Assembly (NCBI GenBank): GCA_021648745.1
Contig: JAKISE010000077.1
Location: 1-15,749, forward strand
Length of the DNA: 15,749 nucleotides
Reading direction: 5' to 3'
From: Cyclobacteriaceae bacterium
GTDB taxonomy: Bacteria; Bacteroidota; Bacteroidia; Cytophagales; Cyclobacteriaceae
In this document: piece after piece, positions 7,114 through 14,452 of the stretch
How the letters are laid out: each line of letters starts with the position of its first letter
Numbering within the stretch: position 1 is the stretch's first letter
Program-made: the position numbers and the translations under genes
The notes under the pieces: model-generated
What the model was told of the DNA's origin: nothing
Seen by the model: the letters and a program-made list of their open reading frames with translations, nothing else
Databases searched by the model: none

Positions 7114-8504
7114 TCCCATAGTTCCAATATTTTAATGTTTTTGAAAGACACTTTGTCTCCATGGTCTTGCAGTAGGATGTGCCCCTTATCGAAATTCCCA
7201 AAATTGGGCCAATTTTTATATTTGCTATAGTTAACTAACGCTTGCCATTGTTGTGTACCCCGCTCGTATTCTACTACTTTAATTCCATTCAGATAATGGG
7301 TTACCTTATTATCCAGCACTTCTATTCTGGCTCTATTCCAGTTTCCTATTCCATTAAAACTTATTCGATTTAGGTTTTTATTGTAGTACCTGGCATCTGC
7401 TTCTATCAAATCATACAAAGATCCTAGTGTATGTGTATCTCTCAACTTCTTATTCCCATCTAAAATTTTGTTATTGTCTATTAGTTGATATTCACAGCCG
7501 ATAGCCGAACCTTCCCCTTTGTTGAGGTCTGTCTGAACGAAGTACTTAACTCCACTATTCGCGCCTTCGGTCAGGTTGAAGTCTAGTTCAAGTATAAAAT
7601 TTCCATATTGCTTTTTAGTTACAATATCACCCCCATTAGCGGCCTCATTCCCATCTGATTGCACTACATATAAAATACCATCATCGATTTTCCAGCCGCC
7701 TGTCGGGAACTCATCTAGTTTAGCACCCCTCCAGTTATCCTTGCTTTTACCGTCCCAAAGTAGTTTCCAGCCTTTTTCTTGTTCAAGGGCAGTCAACTTA
7801 TTTTGTAGGTAACTTACCTCTCTCACGGATTTCATCTGAGTACGATTTTGCTCCAGATCGCCAGTCATTATCCTTACATTTTTCCAACGAACAGTTTTTC
7901 CGGCCAGTTCTTTCTTATTCTTAATTCCTTGAACCTGCAAGCCAATAAAGCCTACTGCCGATTGATCATCAACCAAGTTTGCACATGGAACACCATTTAA
8001 CCAAGTTCTTATAGAATTCCCAATGGCTTCAACCCGATAGGTATTCCACTCCCCTTCCTTAAAAGCCGTTTTGGCTTTCTGGTTATACTCCATGGGGTAG
8101 AGCCACCCTTTCCTTCTTTCGTCATAAATACCTGCCGACCAAGCCCTTTTTGAGCCATCAGCAACGACCTGATAACCTTGTACACTGTTCTTATCCTGAT
8201 CAACATAATTACTTCTAACTTGTACACTAGAGCTTAATCCCTGCTCCATTTTCACCTCGTATTCTAAGATGAAATCACCGTAATGTTTTTTTGTAGTCAG
8301 GGACGTAGTAGGGGTTCCCGTTTTGCTAGTTCCTATAATCTCTCTATTATCAATGGTGTAATCTGCTGTACCGTTTAGGATTTCCCATCCTCTTAAATTT
8401 TTTCCATTAAAAAGATTCACCCACTCATTTGATTGTTGCTTTTGAGCGAAAGATGAAGCGTTAATCGTTAAAATAATTGCCAATATTAGAATTCTCCTAG
8501 TCAT
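7110..8504 (-). CDS. secreted protein with two DUF1080 (3-keto-disaccharide hydrolase) domains
   Basis: From ATG 8504 the protein is 464 aa. It starts with a signal peptide (MTRRILILAIILTINASSFA, then QKQQ) and then has two copies of the concanavalin-like DUF1080 fold. Copy one (about 27-215) runs from EWVNLFNGKNLRGWEI to VRWKNVRIM. Copy two (about 245-464) runs from GWKLLWDGKSKDNWRG to VSFKNIKILELWD. Both contain the typical strands of the GDFILEYEV/GNFILELDF type and a WNTYRVEA/WNRARIEV strand followed by a xLNG turn. Some DUF1080 proteins hydrolyse 3-keto-glycosides made by Gfo/Idh-type oxidoreductases, and one lies next door. A longer frame opens at ATG 8567, overlapping the uxuA stop as ATGA. 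That would put 21 charged residues before the signal peptide, and GGAGGA lies at about 8528-8523 before ATG 8504, so I prefer the shorter form. The stop codon lies in the end of the miniature element. Confidence 0.9.
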   Translation of the reverse strand: MTRRILILAIILTINASSFAQKQQSNEWVNLFNGKNLRGWEILNGTADYTIDNREIIGTSKTGTPTTSLTTKKHYGDFILEYEVKMEQGLSSSVQVRSNYVDQDKNSVQGYQVVADGSKRAWSAGIYDERRKGWLYPMEYNQKAKTAFKEGEWNTYRVEAIGNSIRTWLNGVPCANLVDDQSAVGFIGLQVQGIKNKKELAGKTVRWKNVRIMTGDLEQNRTQMKSVREVSYLQNKLTALEQEKGWKLLWDGKSKDNWRGAKLDEFPTGGWKIDDGILYVVQSDGNEAANGGDIVTKKQYGNFILELDFNLTEGANSGVKYFVQTDLNKGEGSAIGCEYQLIDNNKILDGNKKLRDTHTLGSLYDLIEADARYYNKNLNRISFNGIGNWNRARIEVLDNKVTHYLNGIKVVEYERGTQQWQALVNYSKYKNWPNFGNFDKGHILLQDHGDKVSFKNIKILELWD

Positions 8505-8563
8505 TTTACTGCGTATAAATAATCCTCCATTTAGTTTTTTGTATCTCCGATCTGATTTTATAA

Positions 8564-9775
8564 TCATTCTAACGAATTCGTTATTCCCATCTCCAATCCT
8601 CTCAGTTCTGCCAATCCTTTTAACCTCCCAATTGCTGAATATCCTGCAAAAGGAAGTTGTTTGTTTAAATCATCTAGCATCTGGTGACCATGATCGGGTC
8701 GCATGGGTAGAACAAAATCCACCTCTTTTTGCTTTCTCATTTTTACTTCTTTTATCAACGCCAGCATAACAGCGTACATATCAATGCTGCCACCCAGATG
8801 CTCATCCTCATAAAAGCTTCCATCTTTTTGGCGTTGCACATTTCGTAGGTGTACAAAATGAATGTTATGTCCCAATCTTTTAATCATAGCTGGCAAATCA
8901 TTGCTTGCGATAGGGCCCAGTGATCCTGTGCAAAAAGTAATTCCATTGCTAGGGCTATCTACACAACTGGTGAGATAATCCAAATCTGCTTCATTAGAAA
9001 TAATTCTAGGTAATCCGAAAATAGAATAAGGCGGGTCATCCGGATGGCAGCACATTTTCGCCCCACGTTTTTCAGCTTCAGGAATAACCCTTCCAAGAAA
9101 GTATTTGAGGTTTTCCTTCAAAACCTGAGCATCAATATGTTTGTACTTAGCAAGCTGTTTTCTGAAATCCTCTAATTTAATAACCTCACCTGTACCCGGC
9201 ACACCTGCTAATATGTTGTTTTGAAGCAGTTCTTTCTCATCAACGTTTAACGAAGCAAATCTTTCAGTCGCTTTTTCGATGACTTCTGATGAATATTCCT
9301 TCTCTACCCCCTCTCTTTTGAGGATAAACAAATCGAATACTACAAGATCAATGACATCAAACCTGAGTGCTTTAGAACCGTCCTCCAATTCATATGCCAG
9401 ATCAGTTCTTGTCCAGTCTAAAATCGGCATGAAATTGTAGCAAATGGTCTTTATGCCGCAGTCAGCTAAATTCTCCAAGGTTTGAATGTACCTATCAATA
9501 AAGATATCCCGCTCAGGCATTCCTTGTTTTATTGACTCATGAATGTTTACACTTTCTACAACAGACCATTTCAGATTACGGCTTTTACCCCTTGTCTCAT
9601 CCCACTCAATCAACTTTTTTCTCTTCTTAATTTCCTCAATAGTCCATACATCGCCCACAGGAATATGATGCAACGCAGTAACTACTCCTTTTGCCCCTGC
9701 TTGTAGGATATCATCCAATGAAACCACATCACTGGGTCCGTACCACCTCCATGTTTGCAAAAAACTCACGCTCAA
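8564..9775 (-). CDS. uxuA: D-mannonate dehydratase
   Basis: This 403-aa cytoplasmic enzyme of the xylose-isomerase-like TIM-barrel type dehydrates D-mannonate to 2-keto-3-deoxy-D-gluconate; E. coli UxuA is 394 aa. QTWRWYGPSD (7-16) is the family N-terminus. The metal site is visible as CCHPDDPP (242-249, His244), FCTGSLGP (281-288, Cys282), HFVHLRN (306-312, His309) and MRPDHGHQM (358-366, Asp361). There is no ATG near the start. An in-frame TAA lies just upstream (9788-9790), so translation must begin at TTG 9775 or GTG 9769; the latter would give a 401-aa protein closer to the usual beginning. It follows the uxuB-like gene by 15 bp and precedes the DUF1080 gene, so the three form one operon. 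Confidence 0.96.
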   Translation of the reverse strand: MSVSFLQTWRWYGPSDVVSLDDILQAGAKGVVTALHHIPVGDVWTIEEIKKRKKLIEWDETRGKSRNLKWSVVESVNIHESIKQGMPERDIFIDRYIQTLENLADCGIKTICYNFMPILDWTRTDLAYELEDGSKALRFDVIDLVVFDLFILKREGVEKEYSSEVIEKATERFASLNVDEKELLQNNILAGVPGTGEVIKLEDFRKQLAKYKHIDAQVLKENLKYFLGRVIPEAEKRGAKMCCHPDDPPYSIFGLPRIISNEADLDYLTSCVDSPSNGITFCTGSLGPIASNDLPAMIKRLGHNIHFVHLRNVQRQKDGSFYEDEHLGGSIDMYAVMLALIKEVKMRKQKEVDFVLPMRPDHGHQMLDDLNKQLPFAGYSAIGRLKGLAELRGLEMGITNSLE

Positions 9776-9790
9776 TCTATCTTTTTCTTA

Positions 9791-10609
9791 TTATACTCCA
9801 CTGTATGCACTAAATCCGCCATCTATAGGTATTACTATACCTGTCACAAATTTTGATGCCTGACTACACAAAAAATGTATAGCACCATTTATTTCTTCTG
9901 CTTTACCAAACCTGCCCATCGGTGTTTTATTTATCACCGAATTTCCTCGGCTGGTGTATGACCCATCGGGATTGATAAGCAGCGCTTTGTTTTGTTCGCT
10001 AATAAAAAATCCAGGGGCAATGGCATTTACACGAACGTACTCTCCGAATTTTTGAGCCATTTCTACCGCCATCCACCGGGTAAAATTCTCGATAGCAGCT
10101 TTTGAGGCAGAATAGCCCACCACACGGGTAAGTGCTTGAGAAACGGCCATGGAAGATATGTTAATAATAACCCCAGATTTCTGCTCCGTCATAGCTTCGC
10201 CAAAAATAATCGAGGGCAAAACCGACCCTGTTAAATTTAGATCTGTTACTTTCTTGAAATCATCAATTGATAAATCAAATATGGTTTGATCAGGTGCGAT
10301 GGTTGCACCCTCCATATTTCCACCCGCAGCATTTATCAGTATATCTATAGTTTTCCATTTATAAAGAATATCCGCCTTGGTTTTTTTTAGGGCTTTTTCA
10401 TCCAGTACGTTGCAAGCTAGCCCAATAGCCTCACCACCTAAAGCAGTAATCTGGCTAACCTTCTTATCAAGCATTTCTTTTCTACGACCCAATATGACTA
10501 CTTTAACTCCTGCCTGTACAAGGCTCATAGCCATACTACCCCCCAAGGCCCCAGCTCCACCGGTAATCACCGCTACCTTATCATTAAGATCGAATAAATT
10601 TTTACTCAT
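9791..10609 (-). CDS. uxuB: SDR-type D-mannonate oxidoreductase (fructuronate reductase)
   Basis: This 272-aa classical short-chain dehydrogenase has TGGAGALGG (16-24) for NAD(P) binding, NAAG (93-96), catalytic Ser at NISSM (150-154), YSASK with Tyr166 and Lys170, and the NAIAPG segment (195-200). It probably reduces D-fructuronate to D-mannonate, the step before UxuA. The family was shown to do this in the Bacillus subtilis uxu/exu locus (YjmF), whereas E. coli UxuB is an unrelated long-chain dehydrogenase. The assignment rests on the 15-bp spacing to uxuA together with the fold; SDR sequence alone would not fix the substrate. It is the first gene of the uronate operon, and a candidate promoter and operator lie 54-97 bp upstream of its ATG. 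Confidence 0.85.
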   Translation of the reverse strand: MSKNLFDLNDKVAVITGGAGALGGSMAMSLVQAGVKVVILGRRKEMLDKKVSQITALGGEAIGLACNVLDEKALKKTKADILYKWKTIDILINAAGGNMEGATIAPDQTIFDLSIDDFKKVTDLNLTGSVLPSIIFGEAMTEQKSGVIINISSMAVSQALTRVVGYSASKAAIENFTRWMAVEMAQKFGEYVRVNAIAPGFFISEQNKALLINPDGSYTSRGNSVINKTPMGRFGKAEEINGAIHFLCSQASKFVTGIVIPIDGGFSAYSGV

Positions 10610-10662
10610 ATGATATATTTATTAGGATAGCGCATTATTCAATTATTAGTATAAAATGTTTC

Positions 10663-10676
10663 CGTTTACGTACACG
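10663..10676. promoter_or_regulatory. operator-like palindrome upstream of the uronate operon
   Basis: CGTTTACGTACACG is a 14-bp palindrome broken by only one base pair and centred on TACGTA. Its size and CG-containing centre resemble sites bound by LacI- or GntR-type sugar regulators. It lies 54 bp upstream of the uxuB-like ATG and immediately downstream of the candidate -7 element, where a repressor would block transcription. No regulator gene is in the window. Confidence 0.45.
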
Positions 10677-10679
10677 AGG

Positions 10680-10706
10680 CTAATATAGAAATTTTTTCGC
10701 TCCAAA
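10680..10706 (-). promoter_or_regulatory. candidate Bacteroidota-type promoter of the uronate operon
   Basis: On the minus strand TTTG (10706-10703) is followed after 15 bases by TATATTAG (10687-10680). The latter matches the Bacteroidota -7 consensus TAnnTTTG at all but one base. The spacer is shorter than the usual 19 or so bases, so the call is tentative. Position and the adjoining palindrome make it the best candidate in the 329-bp gap. Confidence 0.35.
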
Positions 10707-10739
10707 AAAACATTAGCTTAGATTAATTTCTATCAACTG

Positions 10740-10850
10740 TCAAGTTTCACAAGGTTGTTTAGCTAGCTCCTTTATATTATCTCGTTCATAGCTTAATTTA
10801 ACAGTTTCCTCTTTAAAGTTGGCGCTGTAATGATTCTTGATATTTCCCAT
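10740..10850 (-). pseudogene. IS3-family transposase OrfA fragment
   Basis: A 36-codon frame from ATG 10850 reads MGNIKNHYSANFKEETVKLS and continues YERDNIKELAKQ before running into PCET and a stop at 10740. HYSxxFKEExVKLxYExxNxKELA is the opening of the helix-turn-helix domain of IS3/IS911 OrfA proteins. The domain is cut halfway through, right after the first helix of the turn, and no OrfB or second terminal repeat follows. Upstream bases to about 10900 may include the old left end, where TGGGAC is a possible tip. This is a dead insertion-sequence scar between the aldolase operon and the uronate promoter. Confidence 0.7.
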
Positions 10851-10938
10851 AATTCTAAGTTATTGTTTTTATCCAAAACAGTCTTAGGTTTTATGTCCCA
10901 CTAAAGCTAGCAACTCCAGTTTCTTTTTGTTTTCATAA

Positions 10939-11997
10939 TTATGCCATCCATTTATCTAAATTTTCTTTTACAAATTCATCGTCATTTAGCTCGGGATAGG
11001 CTGCATACACCCTGTCTATCTCTTGTAACTGACCGTTGGTCAGTACTTCGCTTTCGTTCAACGTCCAAAGTCCTTCCAACAATCCTTGTCGCCTCAATAC
11101 TTCGTGAAGCCCTACAATACAGCCCTTAAAGTCATTGGCTGAATCGAAAAAAGCGGCATTGGCATCGGTTACTTTATTGGCTAAAGAAAGCCATTCACTT
11201 ACACTCTTATTTTCTTTATTTTTTTTAATATCCTTTAATAGTTCTACGGCTTTCTGCGCCCACACAGACCAATGCCCCAATAACCCTCCAGCAATATTTG
11301 TGGTGTGTACCTTTCCCGCTGACATGATGTTGTATTCTGCCAATAAGTCAACAACAATATTATCATCATTGCCAGTATAAAGGGCTATTTCGTTTGCTCT
11401 GCCCGATTCTATTACACCTCGTACCACATCAAACGTTTGGTAGCGGTTAAAAGGAGCCATTTTAATGGCCACTACATTTTCTATTTTTGCAAATTCTCGC
11501 CAAAAATCCACATCGAGGTATCTGCCTCCCACTGCTTTTTGAAAGTAAAAACCAATGATGGGAATGACTTCGGCCACCTGCTTACAGTGGGCAATGAGTT
11601 CATCGTTAGTGGCATTATTAAAGGCGGCCAGGCCTAATAAAGCGGCATCATACCTAAGATCTGTGGCTATTTTTGCTTCGGCAAGAGCCGATTTTGTTTT
11701 GCCAACTACACCAGCTGCTCTAAAAGCATTATAGCCTGTTTTGTTAAAAAAACTATCCATTTCTTCTTTGGCTAGTTCCAACACAGGTTGGTATAAATCA
11801 ATTCCGGGGTTTCTAATTTCAAATTGAGTAGTATGCACCCCAACTGCTAAACCTCCTACTCCAGCATCGAGATAATAACGCGACAGTGCTCTTTGTCTGC
11901 GTTCGTCTAATTTTCGATTTTTAGTAAGTGCCAAAGGGTGAGCAGGTATTACCAACCCTTCGTTTAAAATTTTTCTTTTAATCTCGTTTAATTTCAT
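10939..11997 (-). CDS. dihydrodipicolinate synthase (DapA) superfamily aldolase/lyase
   Basis: This 352-aa class I aldolase-fold protein is longer than DapA or NanA (about 290-310 aa). The Schiff-base lysine is Lys179 in VVAIKMAPF (175-183), and the catalytic tyrosine is Tyr151 in GFYFQKAVGG (149-158). The 28-residue spacing equals that of DapA Tyr133-Lys161. AGVGGLAVGVHTTQF (45-59) replaces the usual GTTGE block, and YTGNDDN (207-213) the later strand. The altered substrate loops and the extra C-terminal helices argue against lysine biosynthesis. Cleavage of a 2-keto-3-deoxy sugar acid, as in KDG aldolase or N-acetylneuraminate lyase, is more likely. It ends an operon of symporter, amidohydrolase and NAD-binding protein, 11 bp after the latter. 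Confidence 0.85.
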   Translation of the reverse strand: MKLNEIKRKILNEGLVIPAHPLALTKNRKLDERRQRALSRYYLDAGVGGLAVGVHTTQFEIRNPGIDLYQPVLELAKEEMDSFFNKTGYNAFRAAGVVGKTKSALAEAKIATDLRYDAALLGLAAFNNATNDELIAHCKQVAEVIPIIGFYFQKAVGGRYLDVDFWREFAKIENVVAIKMAPFNRYQTFDVVRGVIESGRANEIALYTGNDDNIVVDLLAEYNIMSAGKVHTTNIAGGLLGHWSVWAQKAVELLKDIKKNKENKSVSEWLSLANKVTDANAAFFDSANDFKGCIVGLHEVLRRQGLLEGLWTLNESEVLTNGQLQEIDRVYAAYPELNDDEFVKENLDKWMA

Positions 11998-12008
11998 GTA
12001 TTTCTAAC

Positions 12009-13031
12009 TTAATATTTGCCATCTCGGGCTTCAAAATGTGTTGGTTTTCCTAAGGTTTTTCCATTATCCATCATCCAACTGGCCGTCCATTCTATCATTT
12101 GGTTTAAGTTTACTTTTGGTTTGCCCAAGCGAGCATACGAAAGTGCACCATCGCCCAGCAGAGCGGTTTCGCTTTCTGTACCTGTAAACTCAACTTTTTT
12201 ACCCATAATATTAGCGAATTTTTGTGCCACCTCACGAATAGAGAACACCTCTGTGCCGGCAATATTTAATATCTCGGCAGGGCTGTTACAATATTTAAGG
12301 CTTCTTAAAATCATATCGTTGGCATCGGTTTGCCATATTACATTGGCATAGCCCATGGTTACATCAATCGGAAGCCCTGATTTTACCTTAGAGGCAATGT
12401 CCACCAAAACCCCATAGCGGGTTTCAACGGAATAATATAGCCTGATTAAAATAACCTTAGTCCCGTATTTTTTGCTGCCAAACTCAAACAACCTTTCACG
12501 CCCCAGGCAAGACTGTGCATACTCACCAATAGGATCTGCATCGTCTGTTTCTTTAGAGCCTGTAGTTGTAACAGGCACCAATGGATATACACAGCCCGTA
12601 GAAAAGGCCACGATATTGGCATTCTTAAACCGCTCCGCAATAAGACCTGGCAGGTACGAATTCATTGCCCAAGTGAGGGATTCGTTACCTTCGGTACCAA
12701 ATTTTTGACCTGCCAAGTAAAAAACATGTGCCGCGTCAGGTAATGATTTTAGGAAATTCTGATCCATTAAATCGCCTTTCATTGTTAAAATTCCACTTTG
12801 CTCTAAATAATCTTGTTGTTCGGGTAAGCTAAAGCGGGCAACCCCTATTATTTTATTGTTTCCTTCTGCCGCATCTATTGCTCTTTTAAGCATTTTTGCC
12901 ATAGAGATACCCATTTTACCAGCTACTCCTAAAAAGAGAAAATCTCCTTTTAAGTTGCCAATATCTTTTATAAGCTCCTTTGATGGGGTTGACAACACGT
13001 CTTCGAGCTCAATTTCATTGGTAATTTGCAT
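12009..13031 (-). CDS. NAD-dependent epimerase/dehydratase-like extended SDR
   Basis: From ATG 13031 the protein is 340 aa. A longer frame from 13151 would overlap the preceding gene by 53 bp and add 40 residues before the Rossmann fold; I reject it because AAAAAAC directly precedes ATG 13031 and the extension looks non-coding. GVAGKMG (35-41) is the NAD-binding glycine motif, and AFSTGCVYP (142-150) provides Ser144/Thr145. GEYAQSCLGRER (169-180) has the catalytic Tyr171, but the lysine of YxxxK is Cys175. RLYYSVETRYG (197-207), NIAGTE (256-261) and a C-terminal substrate domain follow the extended-SDR plan. It probably epimerises, oxidises or binds a sugar derivative in the cytoplasm. Its place between a deacetylase-like enzyme and an aldolase suggests it converts the deacylated sugar into the aldolase substrate. 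Confidence 0.83.
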   Translation of the reverse strand: MQITNEIELEDVLSTPSKELIKDIGNLKGDFLFLGVAGKMGISMAKMLKRAIDAAEGNNKIIGVARFSLPEQQDYLEQSGILTMKGDLMDQNFLKSLPDAAHVFYLAGQKFGTEGNESLTWAMNSYLPGLIAERFKNANIVAFSTGCVYPLVPVTTTGSKETDDADPIGEYAQSCLGRERLFEFGSKKYGTKVILIRLYYSVETRYGVLVDIASKVKSGLPIDVTMGYANVIWQTDANDMILRSLKYCNSPAEILNIAGTEVFSIREVAQKFANIMGKKVEFTGTESETALLGDGALSYARLGKPKVNLNQMIEWTASWMMDNGKTLGKPTHFEARDGKY

Positions 13032-13098
13032 GTTTTTTATTTCATTTATCGTTATCGAAACGGTTGTTATAAACAAATGGCATTTTGAAACTACCTGT

Positions 13099-14448
13099 TT
13101 AAGATTTATAAGCTCCGGTGTTCCTGCTATTGCTTTGTGTATTACAAGCATAAACCCTGCCCTGAATCACATTATGGGTAATTGAAAATTTATCCAGTGC
13201 TATATCTGCCACCAGCAAATCGGCACTTTTGCCTACCTCTATTGAACCAGTTCCTGATTTTATCGTATTGTTTTCATAAATTCCTACTAATTTGGCTGGG
13301 TTAGTGCTAAACATAACCGAAGCTTGTACCAAAGCCTCATTAAGGGATAAAGCCTCGTGCATCCGATGCCACGTACCTGACATTTGGCGGGTAAGCCACG
13401 AAATAACATTGGCATAACCCACATCTGATTTTAACACACTGCCAAACAATGTATTTTCAGCACCTAACACTTGTAAAAATTGTTTGTTTTTACTTACGGC
13501 TCCTTTCAAACCCAGCAACTCAAACCGTTCTAAATTAACCAAGCCATTGGCAAACATAGTGTCGGTAATCATTATTACTCGTTCATATCCTTTTCTGGCA
13601 ATTACATCTCTTACATAAGAAGGATCAACATGGTAGCCATCGCAAATGATCTCCAGAAACACCTCGTCTGAGCGAAGCATTACTTCTACTGCACCGCCAT
13701 TTCGATAGCTTTTGCTATTGCTCCGGCTGGGGCCATTTAAAAAATGAACGGCTAAGTTTAACCCTGCATCTACTGCCTGTGCATATTCATCACCAAAGGC
13801 GGCACTATGCCCACCGGCTACTACCACCCCATTTTTTACCAGTTTTCTGGTAAGTTCACACCCTTTTTTACCATGCTCGGGCGGTATGTTTACTATTTTT
13901 AGCAAATTACCCGAAGCCTCTTGCAGTTTATCAATTATGTGCTGATCTGCTTCATAAAAATACGCTGGATTTTGAGCCCCTGCATAAGCAGGGTCTTTTA
14001 AAAAAGTGCCTTCTAAATTAATGCCATACACCAGTTTTTTGTACTCTGAATGTTCATCCAAAAAACTTTTAATATACCCTAACGTAACACAAAGTTTGTC
14101 CAAAGGAGCTGCCATAGTGGTTAAAAGCACTTTGGTTACCCCCATGTTTATATAAAAATCGAGGGCTGTCTTTAGCCCTTTTTTATATACCTGCTGCGAG
14201 GCATTAAACGAATCTGTTTTTTCTTGATATGTACCAAATGAGGCATCAAAGCCTACCGAGCCGTGGTTATGAATATCAATAAATCCAGGCAATATGTATT
14301 TGTCTTCTGCCTTTATAATGGCTGTAGCCGAATCGGGCTGAATAGATTGATTAATTTTGGTAATAATACCCTTTTCAATTAATAAATCGGCCTGATGAAC
14401 TTTGTTGGATTCAACAATTGATGCTCCTTTTATAAGTACTTTTTCCAT
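13099..14448 (-). CDS. NagA-like amidohydrolase (N-acetylglucosamine-6-phosphate deacetylase family)
   Basis: This 449-aa amidohydrolase-superfamily TIM barrel has an N-terminal beta-sandwich (LIKGASIVESN, later closed by GSIEVGKSADLLVAD at 401-415). Metal and catalytic residues are visible: HNHG with His60/His62, LEGTF with Glu146, GGHSAAF with His214, VHFLNGPS with His235, and MITDTM with Asp296. CDGYHV (269-274) matches the NagA CDGxHV block. Length exceeds the usual 380-390 aa. The NagA signatures LEGPF and HLFNAM are altered to LEGTF and HFLNGP, so the substrate may be another N-acyl sugar or amino-sugar acid. The ATG is 4 bp after the symporter stop codon, which implies translational coupling and that the imported compound is its substrate or a close relative. 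Cytoplasmic; no signal peptide. Confidence 0.87.
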   Translation of the reverse strand: MEKVLIKGASIVESNKVHQADLLIEKGIITKINQSIQPDSATAIIKAEDKYILPGFIDIHNHGSVGFDASFGTYQEKTDSFNASQQVYKKGLKTALDFYINMGVTKVLLTTMAAPLDKLCVTLGYIKSFLDEHSEYKKLVYGINLEGTFLKDPAYAGAQNPAYFYEADQHIIDKLQEASGNLLKIVNIPPEHGKKGCELTRKLVKNGVVVAGGHSAAFGDEYAQAVDAGLNLAVHFLNGPSRSNSKSYRNGGAVEVMLRSDEVFLEIICDGYHVDPSYVRDVIARKGYERVIMITDTMFANGLVNLERFELLGLKGAVSKNKQFLQVLGAENTLFGSVLKSDVGYANVISWLTRQMSGTWHRMHEALSLNEALVQASVMFSTNPAKLVGIYENNTIKSGTGSIEVGKSADLLVADIALDKFSITHNVIQGRVYACNTQSNSRNTGAYKS

Positions 14449-14452
14449 AGTG

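Noticed and set aside
8505..8567. Upstream ATG of the DUF1080 gene forming an ATGA overlap with uxuA
   Set aside because: It would place 21 mostly polar and basic residues before an otherwise normal signal peptide. Kept only as an alternative, since the overlap is suggestive of coupling.
12016..12351. 111-codon plus-strand open frame
   Set aside because: It is antisense to the conserved C-terminal half of the epimerase-like gene, has no family features and no promoter.
13032..13151. 40-residue N-terminal extension of the epimerase-like protein
   Set aside because: It would overlap the amidohydrolase gene, carries no signal peptide or domain, and the ATG at 13031 fits the start of the Rossmann domain better.
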